DNA of 8,981 bases from an uncultured Chlamydiae bacterium. GTDB lineage: Bacteria > Chlamydiota > Chlamydiia > Chlamydiales > SM23-39. Both the position numbers and the translations under genes were made by a program. The stretch lies in the NCBI GenBank assembly GCA_903864395.1, contig CAIPFQ010000139.1, positions 1 to 8,981 of the forward strand, in the 5' to 3' direction. Under the pieces are notes generated by a model. That model worked only from the letters and a program-made list of their open reading frames with translations. It made no database searches and was not told the DNA's origin. Shown here piece by piece: positions 1 through 6,426 of the stretch; position 1 is the stretch's first letter; each line of letters begins with the position of its first letter.

Positions 1-127
1 TCGACCCATGGTCGAACTGGGCGATTATTTAAACCAGGCAGGGGTTTTTAACCCCTTCCCGATTTAAATAACGCCCCCGAGAACAAATATCCCGAGGCAT
101 CCAACCCAAAAAAGTTGCAAAGTCGAG
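1..127 (+). repeat. Dispersed palindromic repeat, copy A (long form)
   Basis: This segment matches the reverse complement of 8841-8967 over 127 bases with two differences (positions 7 and 89). Its last 94 bases (34-127) also match 213-306 directly with one difference (75 against 254). The unit holds a small hairpin at 1-15 (TCGACC, loop CAT, GGTCGA) and a long imperfect palindrome at 19-76 centred on position 48. It ends in GTTGCAAAGTCGAG. The true left end may lie outside the window. No transposase is encoded here. It could be a MITE-like element, an insertion-sequence end or a REP-like repeat; the sequence shows only that it is repeated and highly structured. Confidence 0.93.
19..76. repeat. 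Long imperfect palindrome inside repeat copy A
   Basis: The two arms pair about a centre at position 48. GGGGTT (41-46) pairs with AACCCC (50-55) around a TTT loop. A mismatched middle (34-40 against 56-62) follows. TATTTAAA (26-33) then pairs with TTTAAATA (63-70), T25 with A71, and after a one-base bulge (A24) GGGCG (19-23) pairs with CGCCC (72-76). As DNA it can form a cruciform and as RNA a long hairpin. No T-run follows it, so it does not look like a simple intrinsic terminator. The same structure is complete in the copy at 8841-8967 but loses its outer left arm in the copy at 213-306. Confidence 0.8.
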
Positions 128-212
128 GTTAGGACCTATAGAACTAATGGTTCTCGTTACTAAGCCCATAGGAAACTCTCATCTCTTAGATCACCTGCAT
201 GCCAGGCGCACA
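128..212. other. Unique spacer between repeat copies A and B
   Basis: These 85 bases separate the two same-strand repeat copies and do not recur elsewhere in the window. I find no credible coding sequence. A small inverted repeat (GAAC, TAATG, GTTC) lies near 141-153. CCAGGC at 202-207 near-duplicates the start of copy B at 213. The spacer may be a remnant of the site into which one repeat copy inserted, or part of a larger element whose ends are the repeats. Confidence 0.5.
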
Positions 213-306
213 CCAGGCAGGGGTTTTTAACCCCTTCCCGATTTAAATAACGCTCCCGAGAACAAATATCCCGAGGCATCCAACCCAAAAAAGTTGCAAA
301 GTCGAG
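213..306 (+). repeat. Dispersed palindromic repeat, copy B (short form)
   Basis: This copy repeats 34-127 with a single base difference, in the same orientation. It lacks the first 33 bases present in the long copies, so it starts at the CCAGGCAGGGG inner part of the palindrome and has lost the outer left arm and the small terminal hairpin. Its right end lies 53 bases before the rpe start codon, so it forms part of the upstream region of the seven-gene operon. It may therefore carry or replace the operon promoter, though I see no convincing -35/-10 pair in it. Confidence 0.93.
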
Positions 307-359
307 ATCCTCAATATCAAGGTTGCTTTTCAATAGAAGAAGCGATACCATGGGATGCG

Positions 360-1073
360 ATGAGAAAGTTTCCGGTGCAAATCTCTCCTTCTATTTTATC
401 CTGTGATTTCGGGCGTCTTAGCGAAGAGGCGCAACGGATCGAACACTCTGGCGCTGACGCCATTCACATCGATGTCATGGACGGCCACTTTGTTCCAAAT
501 TTGACCCTGGGTCCTCGCGCTGTAGAAGCTATTCGCAGATCTACCTCCCTTTTTCTCGATGTGCATCTGATGATGTACAATCCGTTTGATTACGTAGAGA
601 TGTTCGTTCAAGCAGGCGCAGATAGTCTTTCATTTCATTTTGAGGCCACGGAAGATGTCGAAGACACTCTTGCCTTTATTCGAAAATGTGGAAAAAAAGC
701 GGGGCTTGCATTTCGTCCAGAAACTTCATTTTCTATGATTCCAAAATACCTGTATCTATCCGATATGGTTTTGTTGATGACTGTGAGCCCAGGCTTTGGC
801 GGACAGGAATTTATGTCGGATGTATTGGAAAAAATACGCCTGACACGAGAGTATTGCGATCGTCACGGGATTCGAGAGGGAGGCATTGTTTCTCAACCAG
901 GAATGCATTCGGATGCCTTAGCCCCTTTTACCATCCAAGTCGATGGCGGCATTAACGAAGAAACGGGAAAAGCCTGTATACAGGTTGGAGCGAATATGTT
1001 GGTGAGCGGTCATTATTTGTTTTCTCAAATATCTCTTGCGGAAGGAATTAAAACATTGCGGAATTGTTCATGA
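360..1073 (+). CDS. rpe: Ribulose-phosphate 3-epimerase
   Basis: Interconverts D-ribulose 5-phosphate and D-xylulose 5-phosphate in the cytosolic pentose phosphate pathway. The 237-residue product is a complete single-domain TIM barrel of normal family length. Signature motifs are present: ISPSILSCDF (8-17), IHIDVMDGHFVPNLT (35-49, metal ligands H36 and D38), LDVHLMM (66-72, H69), MTVSPGFGGQ in the second half and VDGGIN (catalytic and metal-binding D195). A stretch before VDGGIN looks slightly longer than in many homologues. The frame stays open upstream to a TTG at 294 inside the repeat, but protein similarity begins at the ATG at 360. Ribosome-binding site is weak (GGGA near 352). First gene of the operon; its stop overlaps the next start as ATGA. 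The nearest promoter is not obvious and may lie in the upstream repeat. Confidence 0.96.
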   Translation: MRKFPVQISPSILSCDFGRLSEEAQRIEHSGADAIHIDVMDGHFVPNLTLGPRAVEAIRRSTSLFLDVHLMMYNPFDYVEMFVQAGADSLSFHFEATEDVEDTLAFIRKCGKKAGLAFRPETSFSMIPKYLYLSDMVLLMTVSPGFGGQEFMSDVLEKIRLTREYCDRHGIREGGIVSQPGMHSDALAPFTIQVDGGINEETGKACIQVGANMLVSGHYLFSQISLAEGIKTLRNCS

Positions 1074-2047
1074 CACAGTCGGCTTTAAAAAAGGTTGTCG
1101 TTATTGGGGGAGGCACGGGAAATTTCGTTGTGCTAAGTGGCATGAAAAAATATCCTGTGGACTTGACGGCAATCGTTTCCATGGCCGATGACGGTGGCAG
1201 CACGGGGGTTTTGCGCGATGAGCTCGGAGTCTTGCCTCCAGGGGATGTGCGCCAATGCCTTGTGGCTCTTTCTAACTCGAGTCGCCTCATGCGCTCTTTG
1301 ATGAATTACCGCTTTGAAACTGGAGGTCTCGGGGGACACTCTTTTGGAAACCTTCTCCTGTCTGCTTTGGAAAAAGTTACGGGCAGTTTTGAAAAAGCTG
1401 TAGAGGAGACAGGGAAAATTTTGTATATTCAAGGCAAAGTGATCCCTGTCACAACACATCAAACGCGCTTGAAAATGGTTCTTAATAATTTACAGATCTT
1501 GGAAGGCGAAAAAGAAATTTACCTCTCTCAAGAGATTGACCAAGGGTATAAAGAGCTGTATTTAGAGCCTTTTCCAAAGGTTAATCCCAGAGTCGTGGAA
1601 GAAATTCACAATGCGGACTTATTAGTGATCGGCCCTGGCGGATTATATACCTCTTTGATTCCGAATTTGTTAGTCGATGGGGTTCGTGAAGCTATCTGCC
1701 AAAGCGGCGCGAAAAAAGCATTTATTGTCAATTTAATGAACCGCAAAGGGCAGACAACTCTTTTTAAAACGAGCAGTTATTTACAAGAGATAGTGCGTTT
1801 TTTGGGGAAAGATCTTTTTGATTATATTTTAATCAATTCGCAAAACCCGCCGAAAGAACTCATCGACGTGTATGCGAAGGAAGGGGATTTGGTAGAAAAT
1901 GACCTGAAAGGGGATCGCGTGGTGTTCGCTGATATACTGGGAGAGTTGCCTCTTGAATCAAAAGGGGATTTAATGAAGCGCAGTTTTATTCGCCATGATG
2001 CAAAGAAGCTTGCGCAGGAGTTGATGAAAATTGTTGATCATCTTTGA
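1070..2047 (+). CDS. YvcK/CofD-family protein (UPF0052, gluconeogenesis factor type)
   Basis: The 325-residue product begins with the Rossmann-like nucleotide-binding segment VVVIGGGTGNF (9-19). The family hallmarks SMADDGGSTG (37-46), RDELGVLPPGDVRQC (49-63), a GGHSFGNLL motif and LLVIGPGGLYTSL follow. Related YvcK proteins bind UDP-sugars and are needed for growth on gluconeogenic carbon sources and for envelope homeostasis; the CofD branch makes coenzyme F420. No F420 gene is nearby, so the YvcK role is the better reading. The ATG at 1070 overlaps the rpe stop by four bases and was preferred to a TTG six bases earlier. The 3' end overlaps the next gene by 17 bases. It lies inside what I recall as an rpe-efp gene pair in Chlamydia, so it is an insertion or an ancestral gene lost there. 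Confidence 0.92.
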   Translation: MTQSALKKVVVIGGGTGNFVVLSGMKKYPVDLTAIVSMADDGGSTGVLRDELGVLPPGDVRQCLVALSNSSRLMRSLMNYRFETGGLGGHSFGNLLLSALEKVTGSFEKAVEETGKILYIQGKVIPVTTHQTRLKMVLNNLQILEGEKEIYLSQEIDQGYKELYLEPFPKVNPRVVEEIHNADLLVIGPGGLYTSLIPNLLVDGVREAICQSGAKKAFIVNLMNRKGQTTLFKTSSYLQEIVRFLGKDLFDYILINSQNPPKELIDVYAKEGDLVENDLKGDRVVFADILGELPLESKGDLMKRSFIRHDAKKLAQELMKIVDHL

Positions 2048-2681
2048 TCTCGACGACACCTTGATCGACACCTCTGGCACTGTGACGCCGTTCAAACTAC
2101 GGCAGTGCCTGCTGCGCCTTATTGAAGATGGAGCGGAAGTTGAAGAGATCGAAAAGGGGTATCAAGAGCTTATGAATTGGAACAATCGTTCCTTTCGATC
2201 GAAAGAGGCTCTTCTTTCCTTTGCAGCCAGTATTGGCGCCCCTAACACAGCAAGGGCTCTTGCGGAGCTAACCTCGCCTCTTCCAAAAGATTTTTTTGTG
2301 CCGATGACACCTGGAGCTTTAGAAATTTTGTCATTTTTTGGAAAAAAATATCCTCTTGCCCTTGTGACGGGGGGGTCCTCTCCTTTTCAAAGGGAAAAAA
2401 TGGAAAGAGCGGGGCTAAGGGAGTCCATTTTTTGTCGGGTTGCTGTTTCAGAAGATTCGTTGAAAAAACAAATTTATGAAAATTTAGCGAGCCAATTTTT
2501 GGTTGTGTCAGATAAAGTCTGGGTTTGTGGCGATCGCGTAGATATGGATTTAGCGCCTGCTCATGAACTCGGATTCAACACAATCCATATGCGATGGGGA
2601 CGGGGAAAGATAGGGAAAGAGCCGTCTTGGATCCATCATTCGATTTCTACTCTTCTTGAATTGAAAGGAATTATCAAATGA
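2031..2681 (+). CDS. HAD-superfamily phosphatase/hydrolase
   Basis: A 216-residue haloacid-dehalogenase-fold hydrolase, predicted cytosolic. Motif I is IFDLDDTL with nucleophile D6 and acid/base D8. Motif II is LVTGGSS with T113. K145 or K146 in SEDSLKKQ supplies motif III. Motif IV is GDRVDMDL with D168 and D173. Residues about 15-90 form a helical cap, suggesting a C1-cap phosphatase of the phosphoglycolate phosphatase type; the substrate cannot be read from sequence. Proteobacteria often pair rpe with gph, which makes a metabolite-phosphatase role reasonable, but that is inference. The start is TTG at 2031, preceded by AGGAG at 2016-2020; an in-frame stop at 2025 excludes anything earlier. 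It overlaps the previous gene by 17 bases and efp by four (ATGA). A run of seven G (2369-2375) encodes the invariant TGG. Confidence 0.9.
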   Translation: MLIIFDLDDTLIDTSGTVTPFKLRQCLLRLIEDGAEVEEIEKGYQELMNWNNRSFRSKEALLSFAASIGAPNTARALAELTSPLPKDFFVPMTPGALEILSFFGKKYPLALVTGGSSPFQREKMERAGLRESIFCRVAVSEDSLKKQIYENLASQFLVVSDKVWVCGDRVDMDLAPAHELGFNTIHMRWGRGKIGKEPSWIHHSISTLLELKGIIK

Positions 2682-3223
2682 CGACAGCGAATCAAATTAC
2701 TCCAGGAATGACCTTGAATATCGACGGAAAAATTTTCCGTGTGGAATCGAGTGTCAAGGTGACTGTGGCAAAGGGTCTTCCCTTTGTTAAAACAAAGCTG
2801 CGCAACCTCGTAACAGAGGAGACCCTTGAAAAGAATTTTAAAATGGATCAAGTGGTTCAAGAGGTCTCTCTGCTTGAAAGAACCCTTGAATTTCTGTATC
2901 CAGAAGGAAAGGAATATCTCTTTTTGGACATTGGAAATTTGGAAAATGTGACCGTGCCAGCGAATATCCTGGCAAGTCAGGTGAACTATTTGAAAGAGGG
3001 TATTCAGGTCAAAGCGAGCTTTTATGGCGAGACAATTTTCGAGATAGAGCTCCCTCAATTCCTAGAGGTGATGGTGGTCAAAACAGAAGGGGTTTCGAGT
3101 TCTGGGTCGACAAAAAAGGGAGTTCTCGAAACGGGAGCCAAACTCGATGTACCTCTTTTTGTTGAGGGAGGCGATGTGATCAAGGTGGATACGCATCTCG
3201 GCGAGTTTGTACAAAGGGTGTAA
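2678..3223 (+). CDS. efp: Elongation factor P, diverged lysine loop
   Basis: EF-P binds the ribosome between the P and E sites and helps form peptide bonds at polyproline stretches. The 181-residue product covers the whole family: an N-terminal KOW-like domain (about 1-62), a central OB domain and a C-terminal OB domain ending in VIKVDTHLGEFVQRV, which matches the conserved EF-P terminus. The loop that usually reads PGKGQAF reads VAKGLPF here; K32 sits where the modified lysine (K34 in E. coli) is expected, but the two residues before it are changed. Chlamydia carries two efp genes, so this may be the more divergent paralogue. No lysine-modifying enzyme is in the window. ATG at 2678 overlaps the HAD stop; the stop is one base before accB. 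Confidence 0.93.
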   Translation: MTTANQITPGMTLNIDGKIFRVESSVKVTVAKGLPFVKTKLRNLVTEETLEKNFKMDQVVQEVSLLERTLEFLYPEGKEYLFLDIGNLENVTVPANILASQVNYLKEGIQVKASFYGETIFEIELPQFLEVMVVKTEGVSSSGSTKKGVLETGAKLDVPLFVEGGDVIKVDTHLGEFVQRV

Positions 3224-3224
3224 C

Positions 3225-3704
3225 ATGGAAATAGAGCAAATTAAAGAATTGATGGAGGCTTTAGAAAAAAGCTCCTTATCTCGGCTGATGTTTAAAAAAG
3301 GCGACTTAGAGATTCGCTTGGAAAAAGATACTGTGGGGATAAAGCGCCCCTCTTTGCGCACAGTGTTAGCTGAAAATGCCACAGAGTCGGCCTTCCAATC
3401 GGAACTCTCTCTTCAAGCGGAAAGAGGCTTCTCTGGAAGCTCTCGTTTTTCTGCCCCCCAGCCTGTCACAGGAACTTTTGCTCTCTCCCCGATGGTAGGG
3501 ACATTTTATACATCGGGCTCGCCAGATCAGCCCCCCTTAGTTAAAATAGGGGATCGAGTTGACGAGCAAACCGTTGTGTGCATCGTTGAAGCAATGAAGG
3601 TCATGAATGAGGTAAAAGCGGGGGTCAGTGGAACGATTGTGGAAATTCTTGTCGCTAACGCGCAGCCTGTTGAGTTTGGCACACGTCTTTTCCGGGTTCA
3701 ATAG
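3225..3704 (+). CDS. accB: Biotin carboxyl carrier protein of acetyl-CoA carboxylase
   Basis: AccB carries biotin between the biotin carboxylase and carboxyltransferase halves of acetyl-CoA carboxylase, the first committed step of fatty-acid synthesis. The 159-residue product has the usual layout: an N-terminal helical segment (1-32), a flexible linker rich in Ser, Ala and Pro (about 50-85) and a C-terminal biotinyl domain. The biotinylation motif is EAMKVMNE with the acceptor lysine K125, 34 residues from the C-terminus as expected. The frame is open a little upstream, but the ATG at 3225 gives the typical MEIEQIKELM start, has AAAGGG at 3213-3218 and sits one base after the efp stop. Translation is probably coupled with efp and accC. 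Confidence 0.96.
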   Translation: MEIEQIKELMEALEKSSLSRLMFKKGDLEIRLEKDTVGIKRPSLRTVLAENATESAFQSELSLQAERGFSGSSRFSAPQPVTGTFALSPMVGTFYTSGSPDQPPLVKIGDRVDEQTVVCIVEAMKVMNEVKAGVSGTIVEILVANAQPVEFGTRLFRVQ

Positions 3705-3712
3705 GATAGCCA

Positions 3713-5077
3713 ATGCAAAAAATATTAATAGCGAATCGAGGCGAAATTGCGGTGCGAATTATTCGCGCTTGCGCTGACATGGGAATTGCAACAGTGGCTG
3801 TTTATTCGGAAGCGGATGCGGAAAGTTTGCATGTCCATCATGCCGATGAAGCCATTTGTATCGGAGAGGCCCCTTCTACGAAATCGTATTTAAAAATCTC
3901 GAACCTTATCGCTGCCTGTGAGATCACAGGTGCTGACGCTGTTCATCCAGGCTATGGATTTTTAAGCGAGAACGCAAATTTTGCTTCGATCTGCGAGAGC
4001 TGTGGCTTGAATTTTATTGGCCCCTCTTCGCGCACAATTGCACTCCTTGGCGATAAAGCCGCTGCGAAGGAAACGGCAAAGCGGGTGAAATGCCCTGTGA
4101 TTCCTGGCTCTAACGGGGTCGTCTCCGACGTGGAAAGTGGATTGAAGGAAGCGAGGCGCTTTGGGTTCCCTATCTTTATTAAGGCTGTCGCTGGTGGAGG
4201 GGGCAAAGGAATCCGGATCGCTTACAGTGAGGAAGATTTCATTAAAAAATTCATAGCGGCGCGCACAGAAGCTGAAGTGAGTTTTAATAATCCAGATGTT
4301 TATCTTGAGAAAATGATTGTGAATCCACGCCATGTCGAGGTGCAGGTGCTTGGAGACAAGCATGGCAATTATGTATTTTTGGGCGAAAGGGATTGTACGA
4401 TTCAGAGACGGCGCCAGAAACTGATCGAGGAGACGCCGAGTCCGAAACTCAGTGAGTCTATGCGTAAAAAAATTGGCGCTTGCGCTGTCGATATCGTGCG
4501 CTCTGCACAATATCATTCAGCGGGAACCGTTGAGTTTCTTCTCGATGAGGCGGGGAATTTTTACTTTATGGAAGTCAATACGCGGATTCAGGTAGAGCAT
4601 ACGATTACGGAAGAATTAACGGGTATTGATCTTGTTCAGCAGCAAATTAGGATCGCTCGAGGCGAAAAACTTTCTTTCAAGCAAAAAGACATCGTGATGA
4701 AGGGGCATGTTTTTGAATTTCGAATTAATGCGGAAGATCCTTCGAGAGGCTTTGCTCCATCCCCTGGACAGCTAGAGCATTACATTCCCTCAGGAGGGCC
4801 TCATGTTCGGGTAGATAGTGCTTGTTACAGTGGGTATTTGATCCCCCCTAACTATGATTCTATGATTGCAAAATTGATCGTTAAAGGGGAGACTCGTGAA
4901 GAGGCAATCGCACGGTCTAAGCGGGCTCTCAAAGAGTTTCATATTGCAGGGATTCATACGACGATCCCTTTTCATCAATACATGCTTGAAGATAAACGGT
5001 TTTTAACGAATGACTATACGATCAACTATATCGACCAGCTCTTGGTCGAAGGGTGTCTCTTCACGAAGCCAAACTAA
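3713..5077 (+). CDS. accC: Biotin carboxylase subunit of acetyl-CoA carboxylase
   Basis: Uses ATP and bicarbonate to carboxylate the biotin on AccB. The 454-residue protein is full length (about 450 is usual). The N-terminal domain begins MQKILIANRGEIAVRII. The ATP-grasp domain carries the glycine-rich loop AGGGGKG (around 163-169), the ERDCTIQRRRQKLIEE signature and the active-site segment MEVNTRIQVEH with E287, N289 and R291. The C-terminal biotin carboxylase domain includes FRINAEDPSRGFAPSPG. Start ATG at 3713, eight bases after accB, with AGGAT overlapping the accB stop. The last 68 bases also encode the proposed N-terminus of RmlA in the +1 frame. No carboxyltransferase genes (accA, accD) are present here. 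Confidence 0.97.
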   Translation: MQKILIANRGEIAVRIIRACADMGIATVAVYSEADAESLHVHHADEAICIGEAPSTKSYLKISNLIAACEITGADAVHPGYGFLSENANFASICESCGLNFIGPSSRTIALLGDKAAAKETAKRVKCPVIPGSNGVVSDVESGLKEARRFGFPIFIKAVAGGGGKGIRIAYSEEDFIKKFIAARTEAEVSFNNPDVYLEKMIVNPRHVEVQVLGDKHGNYVFLGERDCTIQRRRQKLIEETPSPKLSESMRKKIGACAVDIVRSAQYHSAGTVEFLLDEAGNFYFMEVNTRIQVEHTITEELTGIDLVQQQIRIARGEKLSFKQKDIVMKGHVFEFRINAEDPSRGFAPSPGQLEHYIPSGGPHVRVDSACYSGYLIPPNYDSMIAKLIVKGETREEAIARSKRALKEFHIAGIHTTIPFHQYMLEDKRFLTNDYTINYIDQLLVEGCLFTKPN

Positions 5078-5975
5078 GGGCATTGTTTTAGCCGGCGGCA
5101 GCGGTACCCGTCTTTATCCTGCCACTCTCGCGGTTTGCAAGCAGCTTTTGCCCATTTACGACAAACCGATGATTTATTATCCCTTGTCAGTCCTTATGCT
5201 TGCAGGGATTCGGGATATTTTGATTATTTCTACTCCGGAAGACACGCCGCGTTTCGAAAAACTCTTTGGCGATGGCTCTCATTTGGGATTGCGATTTTTT
5301 TATGCTGTCCAAGAGCGTCCAGGCGGACTGGCTCAGGCGTTTTTGGTGGGAGAGTCTTTTATTGGGCAGAGCCCTGTAGCTTTAATTTTAGGCGACAACA
5401 TTTTTTACGGTCAGGATCTGATGGAATCCTTGCAAGAGGGGATGCGTCTTCGCTCTGGCGGCCTTATTTTTGGCTATCGGGTCAAAGACCCCCAGAGATA
5501 CGGAGTTGTCCAGTTTGACGAATTTGGAGAGGTGATAGACATTGAGGAAAAGCCCTCGATTCCTAAATCTTCTTACGCAGTCCCAGGGCTCTATTTTTAT
5601 GGCCCTGAAGTTGTTGAAATCGCCCGTTCTTTAAAGCCCTCTTTGCGGGGAGAAGTGGAGATTACGGATGTGAATCGACATTATTTGCGTGAAAAAAAAC
5701 TTCGCGTGCGTCTTTTAGGGGCAGGTCTTGCCTGGCTGGATACAGGAACTTTTGACGCTTTTCAAAAGGCCTCGCTCTTTGTGCAGGCGATTCAAGAAAG
5801 GCAAGGCATTCAAATTGCATGCCTTGAGGAAATAGCTTACTCTTTGGGTTACATCAATAAAGACGCTCTAGAGAGGCTTGCGGAGTGCTATGCAAAAAAC
5901 GAGTATGGGGATTATTTGCACAGTATTCTTTTGAAATCCCTTGCTTTATTTCCTGGAAATTCTTACACACCATAG
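5010..5975 (+). CDS. rmlA: Glucose-1-phosphate thymidylyltransferase
   Basis: Makes dTDP-glucose from dTTP and glucose 1-phosphate, the entry to dTDP-rhamnose and other dTDP-sugars. The nucleotidyltransferase core starts at residue 23 with KGIVLAGGSGTRLYPAT. It continues with QLLPIYDKPMIYYPLS, the metal-binding LGDNIFYG, IEEKPSIPKSSYAVPGLYFY, EITDVN and WLDTGTFDAF, all typical of RmlA. The core is complete. The start is odd: where the family Met is expected there is ACT AAG, whose TAA is the accC stop, and the only in-frame standard start I find is ATG 5010. That adds about 22 residues (rich in Ser/Thr) encoded entirely within accC. A near-cognate start, a sequencing error or translational coupling could change this. 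No rmlB, rmlC or rmlD is nearby. Two consecutive stops (TAG TAA) end it. Confidence 0.9.
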   Translation: MTIRSTISTSSWSKGVSSRSQTKGIVLAGGSGTRLYPATLAVCKQLLPIYDKPMIYYPLSVLMLAGIRDILIISTPEDTPRFEKLFGDGSHLGLRFFYAVQERPGGLAQAFLVGESFIGQSPVALILGDNIFYGQDLMESLQEGMRLRSGGLIFGYRVKDPQRYGVVQFDEFGEVIDIEEKPSIPKSSYAVPGLYFYGPEVVEIARSLKPSLRGEVEITDVNRHYLREKKLRVRLLGAGLAWLDTGTFDAFQKASLFVQAIQERQGIQIACLEEIAYSLGYINKDALERLAECYAKNEYGDYLHSILLKSLALFPGNSYTP

Positions 5976-5987
5976 TAAGGGCTCGTA

Positions 5988-6016
5988 AAACAATAAAGAG
6001 AACCATTTTATTGTTT
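5988..6016 (+). terminator. A/T-rich perfect stem-loop after rmlA
   Basis: AAACAATAAA (5988-5997) and TTTATTGTTT (6007-6016) form a perfect ten-base-pair stem around a nine-base loop, 13 bases after the rmlA stop. The stem has a single G-C pair in each half-turn at most and no long T-run follows, so it is a weak candidate for an intrinsic terminator. It could equally be an operator or an mRNA-stabilising hairpin ahead of the SWIB gene. Confidence 0.4.
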
Positions 6017-6055
6017 CACACTCCCTAAATCAGAACCTCTAACAGGAAGATAGAT

Positions 6056-6385
6056 ATGGTGAACAAGAAAACAGCAGTAAAAAAAACAGTGACCAAGAAA
6101 GCCGTAAAGAAAAAAGTGGCTACAGCTCCAAGAAAAAAATCCGGATTGACACAGCTTGTCTATGCTCTTTCTCCGGAGTTAGAAGAGGTTGTGGGTGCCA
6201 AAAAATTAACACGCCCCCAAGTGGTTCAAAAGTTATGGCTCTATATTAAGGCCAAAAAGTGCCAAGATGTAAAAAACCGACGTCTTATTGTCCCTGATGC
6301 AAAGCTTGCAGAAGTGTTGGGAAAAAAACCCATCGACATGCTTAAGATCGCAGGCGCTTTGAGCAAGCACATTAAGAAAATCTAA
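6056..6385 (+). CDS. SWIB/MDM2-domain protein with lysine-rich N-terminal tail
   Basis: A 109-residue basic protein. Residues 3-28 are almost all Lys, Thr, Ala and Val with repeated KK pairs, resembling histone H1-like tails and the chlamydial Hc proteins. Residues about 33-109 form a SWIB domain: LVYALSPELEEVVGAKKLTR (34-53), QVVQKLWLYIK, then the NRRLIVPDAKL segment and a C-terminal helix. SWIB domains occur in eukaryotic chromatin remodellers and, among bacteria, notably in Chlamydiae, both alone and fused to topoisomerase I. A role in nucleoid compaction or developmental gene regulation is likely but inferred. AGGA at 6044-6047 lies eight bases before the ATG. Followed by a strong intrinsic terminator, so it is probably transcribed alone or with leakage from the long operon. 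Confidence 0.93.
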   Translation: MVNKKTAVKKTVTKKAVKKKVATAPRKKSGLTQLVYALSPELEEVVGAKKLTRPQVVQKLWLYIKAKKCQDVKNRRLIVPDAKLAEVLGKKPIDMLKIAGALSKHIKKI

Positions 6386-6388
6386 ATA

Positions 6389-6426
6389 GATCACCCAGGC
6401 ATAACAGTCTGGGTAATCTTTTTTTT
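6389..6426 (+). terminator. Intrinsic terminator after the SWIB gene
   Basis: GATCACCCAG (6389-6398) pairs with CTGGGTAATC (6409-6418) with one C/A mismatch around a ten-base loop, followed by eight T (6419-6426). It begins four bases after the SWIB stop. The convergent minus-strand gene ends at 6425, so the T-run overlaps its stop codon; the hairpin may also serve that gene, though the far side is less U-rich. Confidence 0.88.

Noticed and set aside
1..127. Repeat as a CRISPR array or IS6-type insertion-sequence end
   Set aside because: Only two copies lie close together and with an 85-base spacer, unlike CRISPR. The GTTGCAAAG string resembles some insertion-sequence ends, but its orientation in the repeat does not fit and no transposase is present.
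160..351. Minus-strand open frame covering repeat copy B
   Set aside because: A 23-codon part is also open in the other two copies, but the two differences there change residues and there is no ribosome-binding site or recognisable protein; the conserved feature looks like structure rather than coding.
323..351. TTGCTT and TACCAT, 17 bases apart, as an rpe promoter
   Set aside because: Both boxes are weak matches and transcription would begin almost at the start codon, leaving no leader.
2369..2375. Run of seven G in the HAD gene as a phase-variation tract
   Set aside because: It encodes the conserved TGG of motif II and is short; nothing else suggests switching.
3952..4516. Long minus-strand open frames inside accC
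   Set aside because: They lie entirely within a well-supported gene on the other strand and show no recognisable protein features.
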